Of a stretch of DNA of 64,000 nucleotides, positions 43,801-55,609 are shown one piece after another. The notes beneath the pieces are model-generated. The model saw only the letters and a list, made by a program, of their open reading frames with translations, had not been told where the DNA came from and searched no databases. The DNA is taken from assembly GCF_016802725.1 (NCBI RefSeq), contig NC_052666.1:13580375-13644374 (forward strand). The letters are read 5' to 3'. Within the stretch, counting starts at the first letter, position 1. The number at the start of each line of letters is the position of its first letter. The translations under genes were made by a program, and so were the position numbers. The DNA is from Solenopsis invicta. Taxonomy: Eukaryota > Arthropoda > Insecta > Hymenoptera > Formicidae.

Positions 43801-46800
43801 CGAATCGCTATGTATGCGTTATCTCACGTGTTTTACGTTATAATGCTTCAAATATGCGTGGATCTTCATCTGAAACGAAACTATTGAACTTTACAGCTTG
43901 AATTGCAAATGAATCGTTATCTATGCGATATCTCACGTGTTTTACGTAAAAAAGCGTCGAACAAGAGTTGATCTGCATCAGAAACGAAACTATTGAAGTT
44001 CCCTGCGTGAATTGCAAACGAGTCGCTATCTATGCGGTATCTTACGTGTCTTACGTTAAAATGCGTCAAACAAGCGTGGATCTGCATCAGAAACGAAACT
44101 ATTGAAGTTCACTGCGCGAATTGCAAATGAATCGTTATCTATGCGATATCTCACGTGTTTTACGTTAAAGAGCGTCAAACAAGCGTTGAACTACATCAGA
44201 AACGAAACTATTGAAGTTCCCTGCGCGAATTGCAAATGAATCGTTATCAATGCGTTATCTCACGTTTTGTACGTTATAATGCTTCAAACAAGCGTGGATC
44301 TCCATCAGAAACGAAACTATTGAAGTTCCCTTTGCGAATTGCAAACGAATCGCTATCTATGCGATATCTCACGTGTTTTACGTTAAAAAGCGTCGAACAA
44401 GCGTTGATCTGCATCAGAAACATAACTATTGAAGTTCCCAGCGCGAATTGCAAACGAATCGCTATGTATGCGTTATCTCACGTGTTTTACGTTATAATGC
44501 TTCAAATAAGCGTGGATCTTCATCTGAAACGAAACTATTGTCTTTTACAGCTTGAATTGCAAATGAATCGTTATCTATGCGATATCACACGTGTTTTACG
44601 TTAAAGAGCGTCAAACAAGCGTTGATCTGCATCGGGAAACGTAACTATTGAAGTTCCCAGCTCGAATTGCACATGAATCGTTATCTATGCGATATCTCAC
44701 GTGTTTTACGTTAAAAAGCGTCGAACAAGCGTTGATCTGCATCAGAAACGAAACTATTGAAGTTCCCTGCACGAATTGCAAACGAATCGCTCTCTTTGCG
44801 ATATCTCACGTGTTTTACGTTAAAATGCTTCAAACAAGCGTTGGTCTGCATCAGAAACATAACTATTTAAGTTCCCAGCGAGAATTGCAAACGAATCGCT
44901 ATCTATGCGGTATCTCACGTGTTTTACGTTAAAAAGCGTCGAACAAGCGTGGATCTGCCTCAGAAACGAAACTATTGAAGTTGCCTGCGCGAATTGCAAA
45001 TGAATCGCTATGTATGCGTTATCTCACGTGTTTTACGTTAAAATGCTTCAAATAAGCGTGGATCTTCATCTGAAACGAAACTATTGTCGTTTACAGCTTG
45101 AATTGCAAATGAATCGTTATCTATGCGATATCTCACGTGTTTTACGTTAAAGAGCGTCAAATAAACGTTGATCTGCATCAGAAATGTAACTATTGAATTT
45201 CCCATCGCGAATTGCAAACGAATCGCTATCTATGCGATATCTCACGTGTTTTACGTTGAAATGCTTCAAACAAGCGTCGATATTCATCTGAAGCAAATCT
45301 ATTGACATTTAAAGCGAGAATTGCAAATGAATCGTTATCTATGCGATATCTCACGTGTTTTACGTTAAAGAGCGTCAAACAAACGTTGATCTGCATCAGA
45401 AACGAAACTATTGAAGTTCCCTGCGCGAATTGCAAATGAATCGTTATCTATGCGATATCTCACGTGTTTTACGTTAAAAAGCGTCGAACATGCGTTGATC
45501 TGCATCAGAAACATAACTATTGAAGTTCACAGCGCGAATTGCAAACGTATCGCTATCTATGCGGTATCTCACGTGTTTTACGTTAAAATGCGACAAACAA
45601 GCGTGAATCTGCATCAGAAACGAAACTATTGAAGTTCCCTGGGCGAATTGCAAATGAATTGTTATCTATGCGAAATCTCACGTGTTTTACGTTAAAAAGC
45701 GTCGAACAATCGTTGATCTGCATCAGAAACATAACTATTGAAGTTCCCAGCGCAATTTGCAAACGAATCGCTATCTATGCGTTATCTCACGTGTTGTACG
45801 TTATAATGCTTCAAACAAGCGTGGATCTGCATCAGAAACGAAACTATTGAAGTTCCCTGCGCGAATTGCAAATGAATCGTTATCTATGCGATATCTCACG
45901 TGTTTTACGTTGAAATGCTTCAAACAAGCGTCGATACTCATCTGAAACGAATCTATTGACATTTACAGCGAGAATTGCAAATGAATCGTTATCTATGCGA
46001 TATCTCACGTGTTTTACGTTAAAAAGCGTCGAACATGCGTTGATCTGCATCAGAAACATAACTATTGAAGTTCACAGCGCGAATTGCAAACGAATCGCTA
46101 TCTATGCGGTATCTCACGTGTTTTACGTTAAAATGCGTCAAACAAGCGTGGATCTGCATCAAAAACGAAACTATTGAAGTTCCCTACGCGAATTGCAAAC
46201 GAATCGCTTTCTATGCGATATCTCACGTGTTTTACGTTAAAAAGCGTCGAACAAGCGTTGATCTGCTTCAGAAAGATAACTATTGAAGTTCCCAGCGCGA
46301 ATTGCAAACGAATCGCTATGTATGCGTTATCTCACGTGTTTTACGTTATAATGCTTCAAATATGCGTGGATCTTCATCTGAAACGAAACTATTGAACTTT
46401 ACAGCTTGAATTGCAAATGAATCGTTATCTATGCGATATCTCACGTGTTTTACGTTAAAAAGCGTCGAACAAGTGTTGATCTGCATCAGAAACGAAACTA
46501 TTGAAGTTCCCTGCGTGAATTGCAAACGAGTCGCTATCTATGCGGTATCTCACGTGTCTTACGTTAAAATGCGTCAAACAAGCGTGGATCTGCATCAGAA
46601 ACGAAACTATTGAAGTTCACTGCGCGAATTGCAAATGAATCGTTATCTATGCGATATCTCACGTGTTTTACGTTAAAGAGCGTCAAACAAGCGTTGAACT
46701 ACATCAGAAACGAAACTATTGAAGTTCCCTGCGCGAATTGCAAATGAATCGTTATCAATGCGTTATCTCACGTTTTGTACGTTATAATGCTTCAAACAAG

Positions 46801-49800
46801 CGTGGATCTCCATCAGAAACGAAACTATTGAAGTTCCCTTTGCGAATTGCAAACGAATCGCTATCTATGCGATATCTCACGTGTTTTACGTTAAAAAGCG
46901 TCGAACAAGCGTTGATCTGCTTCAGAAACATAACTATTGAAGTTCACAGCGCGAAATGCAAACGAATCGCTATCTATGCGGTATCTCACGTGTTTTACGT
47001 TAAAATGCGTCAAACAAGCGTGGATCTGCATCAGAAACGAAACTATTTACATTTACAGCGAGAATTGCAAATGAATCGTTATCTATGCGATATCTCACGT
47101 GTTTTACGTTAAAAAGCGTCGAACAAGCGCTGATCAGCATCAGAAACATAACTATTGAAGTCACAGCGCGAATTGCAAACGAATCGCTATCTATGCGGTA
47201 TCTCACGTGTTTTACGTTAAAATGCGTCAAACAAGCGTGGATCTGCATCAGAAACGAAACTATTGAAGTTCCCTGCGCGAATTGCAAATGAATCGTTAGC
47301 AATGCGATATCTCACGTGTTTTACGTTAAAATGCGTCAAACAAGCGTGGATCTGCAAAAAACGAAACTATTGAAGTTCCCTGCGCGAATTGCAAATGAAT
47401 TGTTATCTATGCGAAATCTCACGTGTTTTACGTTAAAAAGCGTCGAACAAGCGTTGATCTGCATCAGAAACATAACTATTGAAGTCACAGCGCGAATTGC
47501 AAACGAATCGCTATCTATGCGGTATCTCACGTGTTTTACGTTAAAATGCGTCAAACAAGCGTGGAAATGCATCAGAAACGAAACTATTGAAGTTCCCTGC
47601 GCGAATTGCAAATGAATTGTTATGTATGCGAAATCTCACGTGTTTTACGTTAAAAAGCGTCGAACAAGCGTTGATCTGCATCAGAAACATAACTATTGAA
47701 GTTCCCAGCTCGAATTGCACATGAATCGTTATCTATGCGATATCTCACGTGTTTTACGTTAAAATGCGTCAAACAAGCGTGGATCTGCATCAGAAACGAA
47801 ACTATTTACATTTACAGCGAGAATTGCAAATGAATCGTTATCTATGCGATATCTCACGTGTTTTACGTTAAAAAGCGTCGAACAAGCGCTGATCAGCATC
47901 AGAAACATAACTATTGAAGTCACAGCGCGAATTGCAAACGAATCGCTATCTATGCGGTATCTCACGTGTTTTACGTTAAAATGCGTCAAACAAGCGTGGA
48001 TCTGCATCAGAAACGAAACTATTGAAGTTCCCTGCGCGAATTGCAAATGAATCGTTATCAATGCGATATCTCACGTGTTTTACGTTAAAATGCGTCAAAC
48101 AAGCGTGGATCTGCAAAAAACGAAACTATTGAAGTTCCCTGCGCGAATTGCAAATGAATTGTTATCTATGCGAAATCTCACGTGTTTTACGTTAAAAAGC
48201 GTCGAACAAGCGTTGATCTGCATCAGAAACATAACTATTGAAGTTCCCAGCGCGAATTGCAAACGAATCGCTATGTATGCGTTATCTCACGTGTTTTACG
48301 TTATAATGCTTCAAATAAGCGTGGATCTTCATCTGAAACGAAACTATTGTCTTTTACAGCTTGAATTGCAAATGAATCGTTATCTATGCGATATCTCACG
48401 TGTTTTACGTTAAAGAGCGTCAAACAAGCGTTGATCTGCATCAGAAACGTAACTATTGAAGTTCCCAGCTCGAATTGCACATGAATCGTTATCTATGCGA
48501 TATCTCACGTGTTTTACGTTAAAAAGCGTCGAACAAGCGTTGATCTGCATCAGAAACGAAACGATTGAAGTTCCCTGCACGAATTGCAAACGAATCGCTC
48601 TCTTTGCGATATCTCACGTGTTTTACGTTAAAATGCTTCAAACAAGCGTTGATCTGCATCAGAAACATAACTATTGAATTTCCCCGCGCAAATTACAAAT
48701 GAATCGTTATCTATGCGATATCTCACGTGTTTTACGTTAAAAAGCGTCGAACAAGCGTTGATCTGCATCAGAAAAATAACTATTGAATTTCCCAGCGCGA
48801 ATTGCAAACGAATCGCTATCTATGCGATATCTCACGTGTTTTACGTTAAAATGCTTCAAACAAGCGTGGATCTTCATCTGAAACGAATCTATTTACATTT
48901 ACAGCGAGAATTGCAAATGAATCGTTATCTATGCGGTATCTCACGTGTTTTACGTTAAAATGCGTCGAACAAGCGTGGATCTGCCTCAGAAACGAAACTA
49001 TTGAAGTTGCCTGCGCGAATTGCAAATGAATCGCTATGTATGCGTTATCTCACGTGTTTTACGTTAAAATGCTTCAAATAAGCGTGGATCTTCATCTGAA
49101 ACGAAACTATTGTCGTTTACAGCTTGAATTGCAAATGAATCGTTATCTATGCGATATCTCACGTGTTTTACGTTAAAGAGCGTCAAATAAACGTTGATTT
49201 GCATCAGAAATGTAACTATTGAATTTCCCATCGCGAATTGCAAACGAATCGCTATCTATGCGATATCTCACGTGTTTTACTTTGAAATGCTTCAAACAAG
49301 CGTCGATATTCATCTGAAGCAAATCTATTGACATTTAAAGCGAGAATTGCAAATGAATCATTATCTATGCGATATCTCACGTGTTTTACGTTAAAGAGCG
49401 TCAAACAAACGTTGATCTGCATCAGAAACGAAACTATTGAAGTTCCCTGCGCGAATTGCAAATGAATCGTTATCTATGCGATATCTCACGTGTTTTACGT
49501 TAAAAAGCGTCGAACAAGCGTTGATATGCATCAGAAACATAACTATTGAAGTTCACAGCGCGAATTGCAAACGAATCGCTATCTATGCGGTATCTCACGT
49601 GTTTTACGTTAAAATGCGACAAACAAGCGTGGATCTGCATCAGAAACGAAACTATTGAAGTTCCCTGGGCGAATTGCAAATGAATTGTTATCTATGCGAA
49701 ATCTCACGTGTTTTACGTTAAAAAGCGTCGAACAATCGTTGATCTGCATCAGAAACATAACTATTGAAGTTCCCAGCGCAATTTGCAAACGAATCGCTAT

Positions 49801-52159
49801 CTATGCGTTATCTCACGTGTTGTACGTTATAATGCTTCAAACAAGCGTGGATCTGCATCAGAAACGAAACTATTGAAGTTCCCTGCGCGAATTGCAAATG
49901 AATCGTTATCTATGCGATATCTCACGTGTTTTACGTTGAAATGCTTCAAACAAGCGTCGATACTCATCTGAAACGAATCTATTGACATTTACAGCGAGAA
50001 TTGCAAATGAATCGTTATCTATGCGATATCTCACGTGTTTTACGTTAAAAAGCGTCGAACATGCGTTGATCTGCATCAGAAACATAACTATTGAAGTTCA
50101 CAGCGCGAATTGCAAACGAATCGCTATCTATGCGGTATCTCACGTGTTTTACGTTAAAATGCGTCAAACAAGCGTGGATCTGCATCAAAAACGAAACTAT
50201 TGAAGTTCCCTGCGCGAATTGCAAACGAATCGCTATCTATGCGATATCTCACGTGTTTTACGTTAAAAAGCGTCGAACAAGCGTTGATCTGCTTCAGAAA
50301 GATAACTATTGAAGTTCCCAGCGCGAATTGCAAACGAATCGCTATGTATGCGTTATCTCACGTGTTTTACGTTGTAATGCTTCAAATATGCGTGGATCTT
50401 CATCTGAAACGAAACTATTGAACTTTACAGCTTGAATTGCAAATGAATCGTTATCTATGCGATATCTCACGTGTTTTACGTAAAAAAGCGTCGAACAAGA
50501 GTTGATCTGCATCAGAAACGAAACTATTGAAGTTCCCTGCGTGAATTGCAAACGAGTCGCTATCTATGCGGTATCTCACGTGTTTTACGTTAAAATGCGT
50601 CAAACAAGCGTGGATCTGCATCAGAAACGAAGCTATTGAAGTTCATTTCGCGAATTGCAAATGAACTGTTATCTATGCGATATCTCACGTGTTTTACGTT
50701 AAAGAGCGTCAAACAAGCGTTGAACTACATCAGAAACGAAACTATTGAAGTTCCCTGCGCGAATTGCAAATGAATCGTTATCAATGCGTTATCTCACGTT
50801 TTGTACGTTATAATGCTTCAAACAAGCGTGGATCTCCATCAGAAACGAAACTATTGAAGTTCCCTTTGCGAATTGCAAACGAATCGCTATCTATGCGATA
50901 TCTCACGTGTTTTACGTTAAAAAGCGTCGAACAAGCGTTGATCTGCTTCAGAAACATAACTATTGAAGTTCACAGCGCGAATTGCAAACGAATCGCTATC
51001 TATGCGGTATCTCACGTGTTTTACGTTAAAATGCGTCAAACAAGCGTGGATCTGCATCAGAAACGAAACTATTTACATTTACAGCGAGAATTGCAAATGA
51101 ATCGTTATCTATGCGATATCTCACGTGTTTTACGTTAAAAAGCGTCGAACAAGCGCTGATCTGCATCAGAAACATAACTATTGAAGTTCACAGCGCGAAT
51201 TGCAAACGAATCGCTATCTATGCGGTATCTCACGTGTTTTACGTTAAAATGCGTCAAACAAGCGTTGATCTGCATCAGAAACGAAACTATTGAAGTTCCC
51301 TGCGCGAATTGCAAATGAATCGTTATCAATGCGATATCTCACGTGTTTTACGTTAAAATGCGTCAAACAAGCGTTGATCTGCAAAAAACGAAACTATTGA
51401 AGTTCCCTGCGCGAATTGCAAATGAATTGTTATCTATGCGATATCTCACGTGTTTTACGTTAAAAAGCGTCGAACAAGCGTTGATCTGCATCAGAAACAT
51501 AACTATTGAAGATCACAGCGCGAATTGCAAACGAATCGCTATCTATGCGGTATCTCACGTGTTTTACGTTAAAAAGCGTCAAACAAGCGTGGAAATGCAT
51601 CAGAAACGAAACTATTGAAGTACCCTGCGCGAATTGCAAAAGAATTGTTATCTATGCGAAATCTCACGTGTTTTACGTTAAAAAGCGTCGAACAAGCGTT
51701 GATCTGCATCAGAAACATAACTATTGAAGTTCCCAGCTCGAATTGCAAATGAATCGTTATCTATGCGATATCTCACGTGTTTTACGTTAAAATGCGTCAA
51801 ACAAGCGTGGATCTGCATCAGAAACGAAACTATTGATGTTCCCTGCGCGAATTGCAAATGAATCGTTATCTATGCGATATCTCACGTGTTTTACGTTAAA
51901 AAGCGTCGAACAAGCGTTGATCTGTATCAGAAACATAACTATTGAAGTTCCCAGCGCAAATTGCAAACGAATCGCTATCTATGCTTCTTCTCACGTGTTT
52001 TACGTTATAATGCTTCAAATAAGCGTGGATCTTCATCTGAAACGAAACTATTGTCGTTTACAGCTTGAATTGCAAATGAATCATTATCTATGCGATATCT
52101 CACGTGTTTTACGTTAAAGAGCGTCAAACAAGCGTTGATCTGCATCAGAAACGAAACTA
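37897..52159. repeat. Four-copy superunit array (about 4 kb each) within the satellite
   Basis: The marker order starting at CCCAGCTCGAATTGCACATG repeats four times, at 37,897 (length 4,025), 41,922 (2,726), 44,648 (3,808) and 48,456 (to about 52,100). Copies share private changes: CTCTCTTTGCG, ATTCATCTGAAGC, a 1-bp-shorter ATTGAAGTCACAGCG and the contracted CTGCAAAAAACG. Many positions keep a constant offset: 38,878, 42,903 and 49,437, or 39,423, 43,448 and 49,982. Length differences are close to whole monomers. Copy 2 lacks about 1.3 kb near 44.4 kb. Copies 1 and 3 carry an extra internal duplication of about 758 bp (40,467 to 41,225; 47,000 to 47,759) that copy 4 lacks. This is the most recently homogenised part of the array. 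Confidence 0.85.
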
Positions 52160-52399
52160 TTGAAGTTGCCTGCGCGAATTGCAAATGAATCGTTATTTAT
52201 GCGATATCTCACGTGTTTTACGTTAAAAAGCGTCGACCAAGCGTTGATCTGCATCAGAAACGAAACTAATGAATTTCCCTGCGCAAATTGCAAACGAATC
52301 GCTATCTATGCGACATCTCACGTGTTTTACGTTAAAATGCTGCAAACAAGCGTGGATCTTCATCTGAAACGAATCTATTGACGTTTACAGCGAGAATTG

Positions 52400-53933
52400 C
52401 AAATGAATCGTTATCTATGCGATATCTCACGTATTTTACGTTATAAAGCGTCGAACAAGCGTTGATCTGAATCAGAAACATAACTATTGAAGTTCACAGC
52501 GCGAATTGCAAACGAATCGCTATCTATGCGATATCTCACGTGTTTTACGTTAAAATGCTTCAAACAAACGTGGATCTTCATCAGAAACGAAACTATTGAC
52601 GTTTACAGCGAGAATTGCAAATGAATCGTTATCTATGCGATATCTCACGTGTTTACGTTAAAACATGTCAAACAAGCGGTGATCTGCATCAGAAACGTAA
52701 CTATTGAATTTCCCAGCGCGAATTGCACATGAATCGTTATCTATGCGAAATCTCACGTGTTTTACGTTAAAAAGCGTCGAACAAGCGTTGATCTGCATCA
52801 GAAACATAACTATTGAATTTCCCAGCGCGAATTGCAAACGAATCGCTATTTATGCGATATCTCACGTGTTCTACGTTAAAATGCTTCAAACAAGCGTGGA
52901 TCTTCATCTGAAACGAATCTATTGACGTTTACAGCGAGAATTGCAAATGAATCGTTATCTATGCGATATCTCACGTGTTTTACGTTAAAGAGCGTCTAAC
53001 AAGCGTTGATCTGCATCAGAAACGAAACTATTGAAGTTGCCTGCGCGAATTGCAAATGAATCGTTATCTATGCGATATCTCACGTTTTTTACGTTAAAAA
53101 GCGTCGAACAAGCGTTGATCTGAATCAGAAACATAACTATTGAAGTTCCCTGCGTGTATTGCAAATGAATCGTTATCTATGTGATATCTCACGTGTTTTA
53201 CGTTAAAACACGTCAAACAAGCGTTGATCTGCATCAGAAACGTAACTATTGAAGTTCCCAGCTCGAATTGCAAATGAATCGTTATCTATTCGATATCTCA
53301 CGTGTTTTAGGTGAAAAAGCGCCAAACCAGCGTTGATCTGCATCAGAAACGAAGATATTGAAGTTCCCGTGGCGAATTGCAAACGAATTGTTATCTATGC
53401 GATATATCACGTGTTTTTGTTAAAAAACGTAAAAACAAGCGTTGTTCTCTATCAGATACGAAACTATTGAAATTCGCAGTGCAAATTGCATATGAATCGT
53501 TATCTATGTGATATCTCACGTGATTTACGTTAAAAAGCGTCAAACCAGTGTTGATCTGCATCAGAAACGAAACTATTGAAGTTCCCTGCTCGAATTGCAA
53601 ATGACTCCTTATCTATGCGATATCTCTCGTGTTTTGCGGAAGTAAGCGTCAAATAAGCGTTGAACCGCATCAGAAAAAAAACTATTGAAGTTCCCAGCGC
53701 AAATTGCCAATGAATCGTCATCTATGCAATATCTAACGTGTTTTACGTTAAAAAGCGTTAAACAAGCGTTGATCTGCATCAGAAAAGAAACTATTGTAGT
53801 TTACTGGGCGAAATGCAAATAAATCGTTTTCTATGCGATATCTCACGTGTTTTACGTTTAAACACGTCGAAGAAGCTTTGTTCTGCATTATATACGAAAC
53901 TATTGAATTTCCCAGCGCGAATTGCATATGAGT
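52400..53933. repeat. Diverged edge of the satellite array
   Basis: Monomers remain recognisable but differ increasingly from the consensus: GTGTTTACGTT with one base lost near 52,653, GTGTTTTTGTTAAAAAACG near 53,412, CTCTCGTGTTTTGCGGAAG near 53,625, and GTTTAAACACGTCGAAGAAGC in the last copy. The last recognisable tail is GCGCGAATTGCATATGAGT near 53,915-53,933. Beyond it the sequence is unrelated. Confidence 0.85.
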
Positions 53934-53940
53934 AGAATGC

Positions 53941-54110
53941 ATAGGCGGATTCTAACTCGGCGATCTCAGGGGTTTGCGGGATAAGGGGGGGAATATTTCG
54001 GGTCGCGCGGGGTGACCTAACCGGCGATAAGGTCCCGCGGGTGGACCAAACCGGGCGGTGGAGCGGGAGGGGGGCTTAAAACGGGGTCACACGTGTAAAC
54101 CTAACCGGTA
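53941..54110 (+). other. G-rich junction with a potential G-quadruplex
   Basis: Non-repetitive, G-rich on the plus strand between the satellite and the next repeat. At 53,969-53,991 the runs GGGG, GGG and GGGGGGG are separated by 5 and 4 bases; the last run can count as two, so four G3 tracts with short loops are present. Motifs such as GACCTAACCGG and GACCAAACCGGG are repeated loosely at 54,013-54,056 and 54,099-54,108. No gene is seen. Confidence 0.6.
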
Positions 54111-54532
54111 GTTCTGCGTAATCAATGTTTATATAAACAGAGATAACGATTCGAGGACCATGTTCTTGGCCGATGTTTAAATAAATTTGACACCTTTGAA
54201 ATGTGTCGCGTGGAGGCAACTGGCCATTTAATGTAAACATGGACCATGTACTTGTCACTCTGTTTACATAAACATAATAAATCACACCGCGAGGAGGTCG
54301 GTATGACAGTACTTTGAAATCGGGAATGGTTCTTCGTAATCAATGTTTAAGTAAACAGAGATAACGATTCGAGGACCATGTTCTTGACCAACACCTTTGA
54401 AATGTATCGCGTGGAGGCAACTACTGACCATTTAATGTAAACATGGACCATGTACTTGTCACTCTGTTTACATAAACATAATAAATCACATCGCGAGGAG
54501 GTGTGTATAACTGTTCTTTGAAATCGGAAATG
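54111..54532. repeat. Tandem duplication of a roughly 210-bp unit with internal inverted repeats
   Basis: Copy 1 is 54,111-54,328 (218 bp) and copy 2 is 54,329-54,532 (204 bp). They share long near-identical stretches (AGATAACGATTCGAGGACCA, ATGGACCATGTACTTGTCAC, CATAAACATAATAAATCACA) and differ by a short deletion after the CATGTTCTTG stretch in copy 2. In each copy an 18-bp arm near the start (54,125-54,142; 54,343-54,360) is the near-perfect reverse complement of an arm near the end (54,258-54,275; 54,462-54,479). CATGGACCATG is a further small palindrome. The unit is unrelated to the 109-bp satellite. ORFs crossing it on the minus strand look incidental. Confidence 0.85.
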
Positions 54533-54903
54533 TCTGTCATCACGAGGGGGATAAGCGATACGATGGCGAAGGGGTGTGCGCGGCTATTTCCGCGGGGCCC
54601 GCCGCCGCCGCCACCGCCGCCGCCGCCGCGTACGCGGAGGGGATGCGCGCTGTCTAACGCGGGGTCCGCTGGGGCGATCCGCCGCCGCCGCCGCCGCCGC
54701 CGCTGCCCCCCGCTGGCGTTCAATTTTCTTGTACATGGTCAAGCGTGTGCTTGCGCGTTTAGTCTCCCCCACCTCGCCACGCTTGTTTCTTTCGCGCGCC
54801 TCCTTAATGTCTACTATCTCGCATATTATTTACTAAGAAAATAGGAAATAATGGATAAGGATAGATTTTCAAATACATTTTAAAGAGTTTTTAAAATCCT
54901 TTT
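54533..54903. other. Gene-free stretch with two CCG trinucleotide tracts
   Basis: Pure or nearly pure CCG repeats lie at 54,601-54,630 and 54,680-54,703, flanked by GC-rich sequence. From about 54,790 to 54,903 the sequence turns AT-rich and non-repetitive. ORFs here encode only poly-Pro, poly-Arg or poly-Ala because of the triplet repeats. I see no promoter or RNA gene. Confidence 0.6.
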
Positions 54904-54908
54904 TTATT
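54903..54908 (-). terminator. Polyadenylation signal overlapping the stop codon
   Basis: AATAAA on the minus strand shares bases with the TAA stop of the spliced gene, and AT-rich sequence follows. The same overlap occurs at the 174-aa gene. Confidence 0.55.
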
Positions 54909-55609
54909 GTTCATGTAATGCTTCGTTTACAATAATATCAATAGCGTAAACTATTAATTCACACTCAATTTGCGAACTCTTATCGTAAAATTTGCGCAAT
55001 AATTCTGTCGCGTCTGGTTTATTCATGGCAAAGTTTTGACGCAAAAATGTTACAAAATGTTTAAATTTCTCAGTCACAGTTGCAATGCTTTGATGCAGCG
55101 TATAATACATGTGCTCGACACAATGTTCCAGGTTGAATATAAATAACATAGTTGCAGGTTTTAGGTAAATACAAGCATCGCGCAACGATAATTTAACAAT
55201 ATTTTCATCGCGCAGTTTTACGAGTTGCACGGTAAGGTCACGAATCGGTAACGATGGTGCTTCGGTTGACTGGATGAATCGCTCGATATCCGCACGTTTA
55301 TCTAACAGAGCTCTCCACGTTTTATAAGGTAGAACGATTCGGTTGCCGCGTGTATCGCCGAGCGATATCTCCACGGAGCAGGAAACAGATCCAACGTTGA
55401 TCGCTACATCAATCCATTTGTAGGAAGTTGATGTTAGCGCAAACCTTCTACCCAAAATACGCGGCGTATACCGCGATTCCAAAGACGTGCTGAAAGAAAC
55501 GGAGAGATAAATAAAACGTACAATAAATGTATAAAACGTAATTTAAATATAAAGATACTTACGATCTCTCGCACGCTTCAGTCTGGATTGGAACGTAATA
55601 GTTTGCCAT
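54904..55609 (-). CDS. Spliced 210-aa protein of unknown function (Maverick-associated)
   Basis: Two exons. Exon 1 is 55,609-55,563 and opens at an ATG in a strong context (AACAATGG) with an in-frame TAA 6 bases upstream. Exon 2 is 55,489-54,904. The intron has a perfect GTAAGT donor and a TTTCTTTCAG acceptor, and splicing keeps the frame (15 codons plus 2 bases, then 1 base), giving 210 residues. Exon 2 is conserved-looking globular sequence with no transmembrane segment: IDVAINVGSVSCSVEISLGD, then a Trp-containing LPYKTW, RADIERFIQS, LEHCVEHMYY and SSQIECELIVYAIDIIV. I have an impression of similar ORFs in ant Maverick elements but know no function. AATAAA overlaps the stop codon. Exon 1 is short, so the start is less certain than exon 2; a TATAAACA lies unusually close to the ATG. 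Confidence 0.7.
55490..55562 (-). other. 73-nt spliceosomal intron
   Basis: On the minus strand it begins GTAAGTATC and ends CCGTTTCTTTCAG, with a pyrimidine-rich 3' end and an AT-rich body. Size and signals are typical of insect introns. Removing it links the exon 1 frame to the long exon 2 frame without any adjustment. Confidence 0.75.

Larger units (their letters stand above)
1..53933. repeat. 109-bp satellite DNA array (about 495 monomers)
   Basis: Head-to-tail tandem repeat with a strict 109-bp period; for example ATCTATGCG recurs at 1, 110 and onward, and variant-marked copies lie at exact multiples of 109. Each monomer carries GATATC, then CACGTG, then TTTTACGTTAAA within about 25 bp, then a more variable part (AAGCGTCGAACAAGCG or ATGCTTCAAACAAGG), then CTGCATCAGAAAC, ACTATTGAAG and GCGCGAATTGCAAA. 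Two broad monomer types are seen, one with CATAAC, CCCAGC and CAAACGAATCGC, the other with CGAAAC, CCCTGC and CAAATGAATCGT, sometimes alternating as 218-bp dimers. All copies face the same way and I found no insertion interrupting them. Rare 1-2 bp indels (near 18,267, 29,083, 40,628, 44,635 and 52,653) shift the phase slightly. Length and organisation fit a centromeric or pericentromeric satellite, which is inference. Confidence 0.97.

Noticed and set aside
5..53721. Many overlapping 60-124 codon ORFs on both strands across the satellite
   Set aside because: They recur with the 109-bp monomer, which is one base over a multiple of three, so the same DNA is read in all frames. They have no independent start signals and no conserved protein features.
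1..53933. CRISPR array
   Set aside because: The repeats are contiguous 109-bp monomers with no unique spacers, in a eukaryotic context.
1..53933. CENP-B box in the satellite monomer
   Set aside because: The minus strand reads TTCGTTTGCAATTCGCG, which resembles the first half of the box, but the essential A and the CGGG half are missing.
54111..54328. The 218-bp unit as a relative of the satellite (218 = 2 x 109)
   Set aside because: The sequences share no recognisable similarity and copy 2 is 204 bp, so the length match looks like coincidence.
54503..54844. ORFs with long Pro, Arg or Ala runs at 54.5-54.8 kb
   Set aside because: They are translations of CCG triplet tracts in several frames and on both strands, with no other protein-like features.
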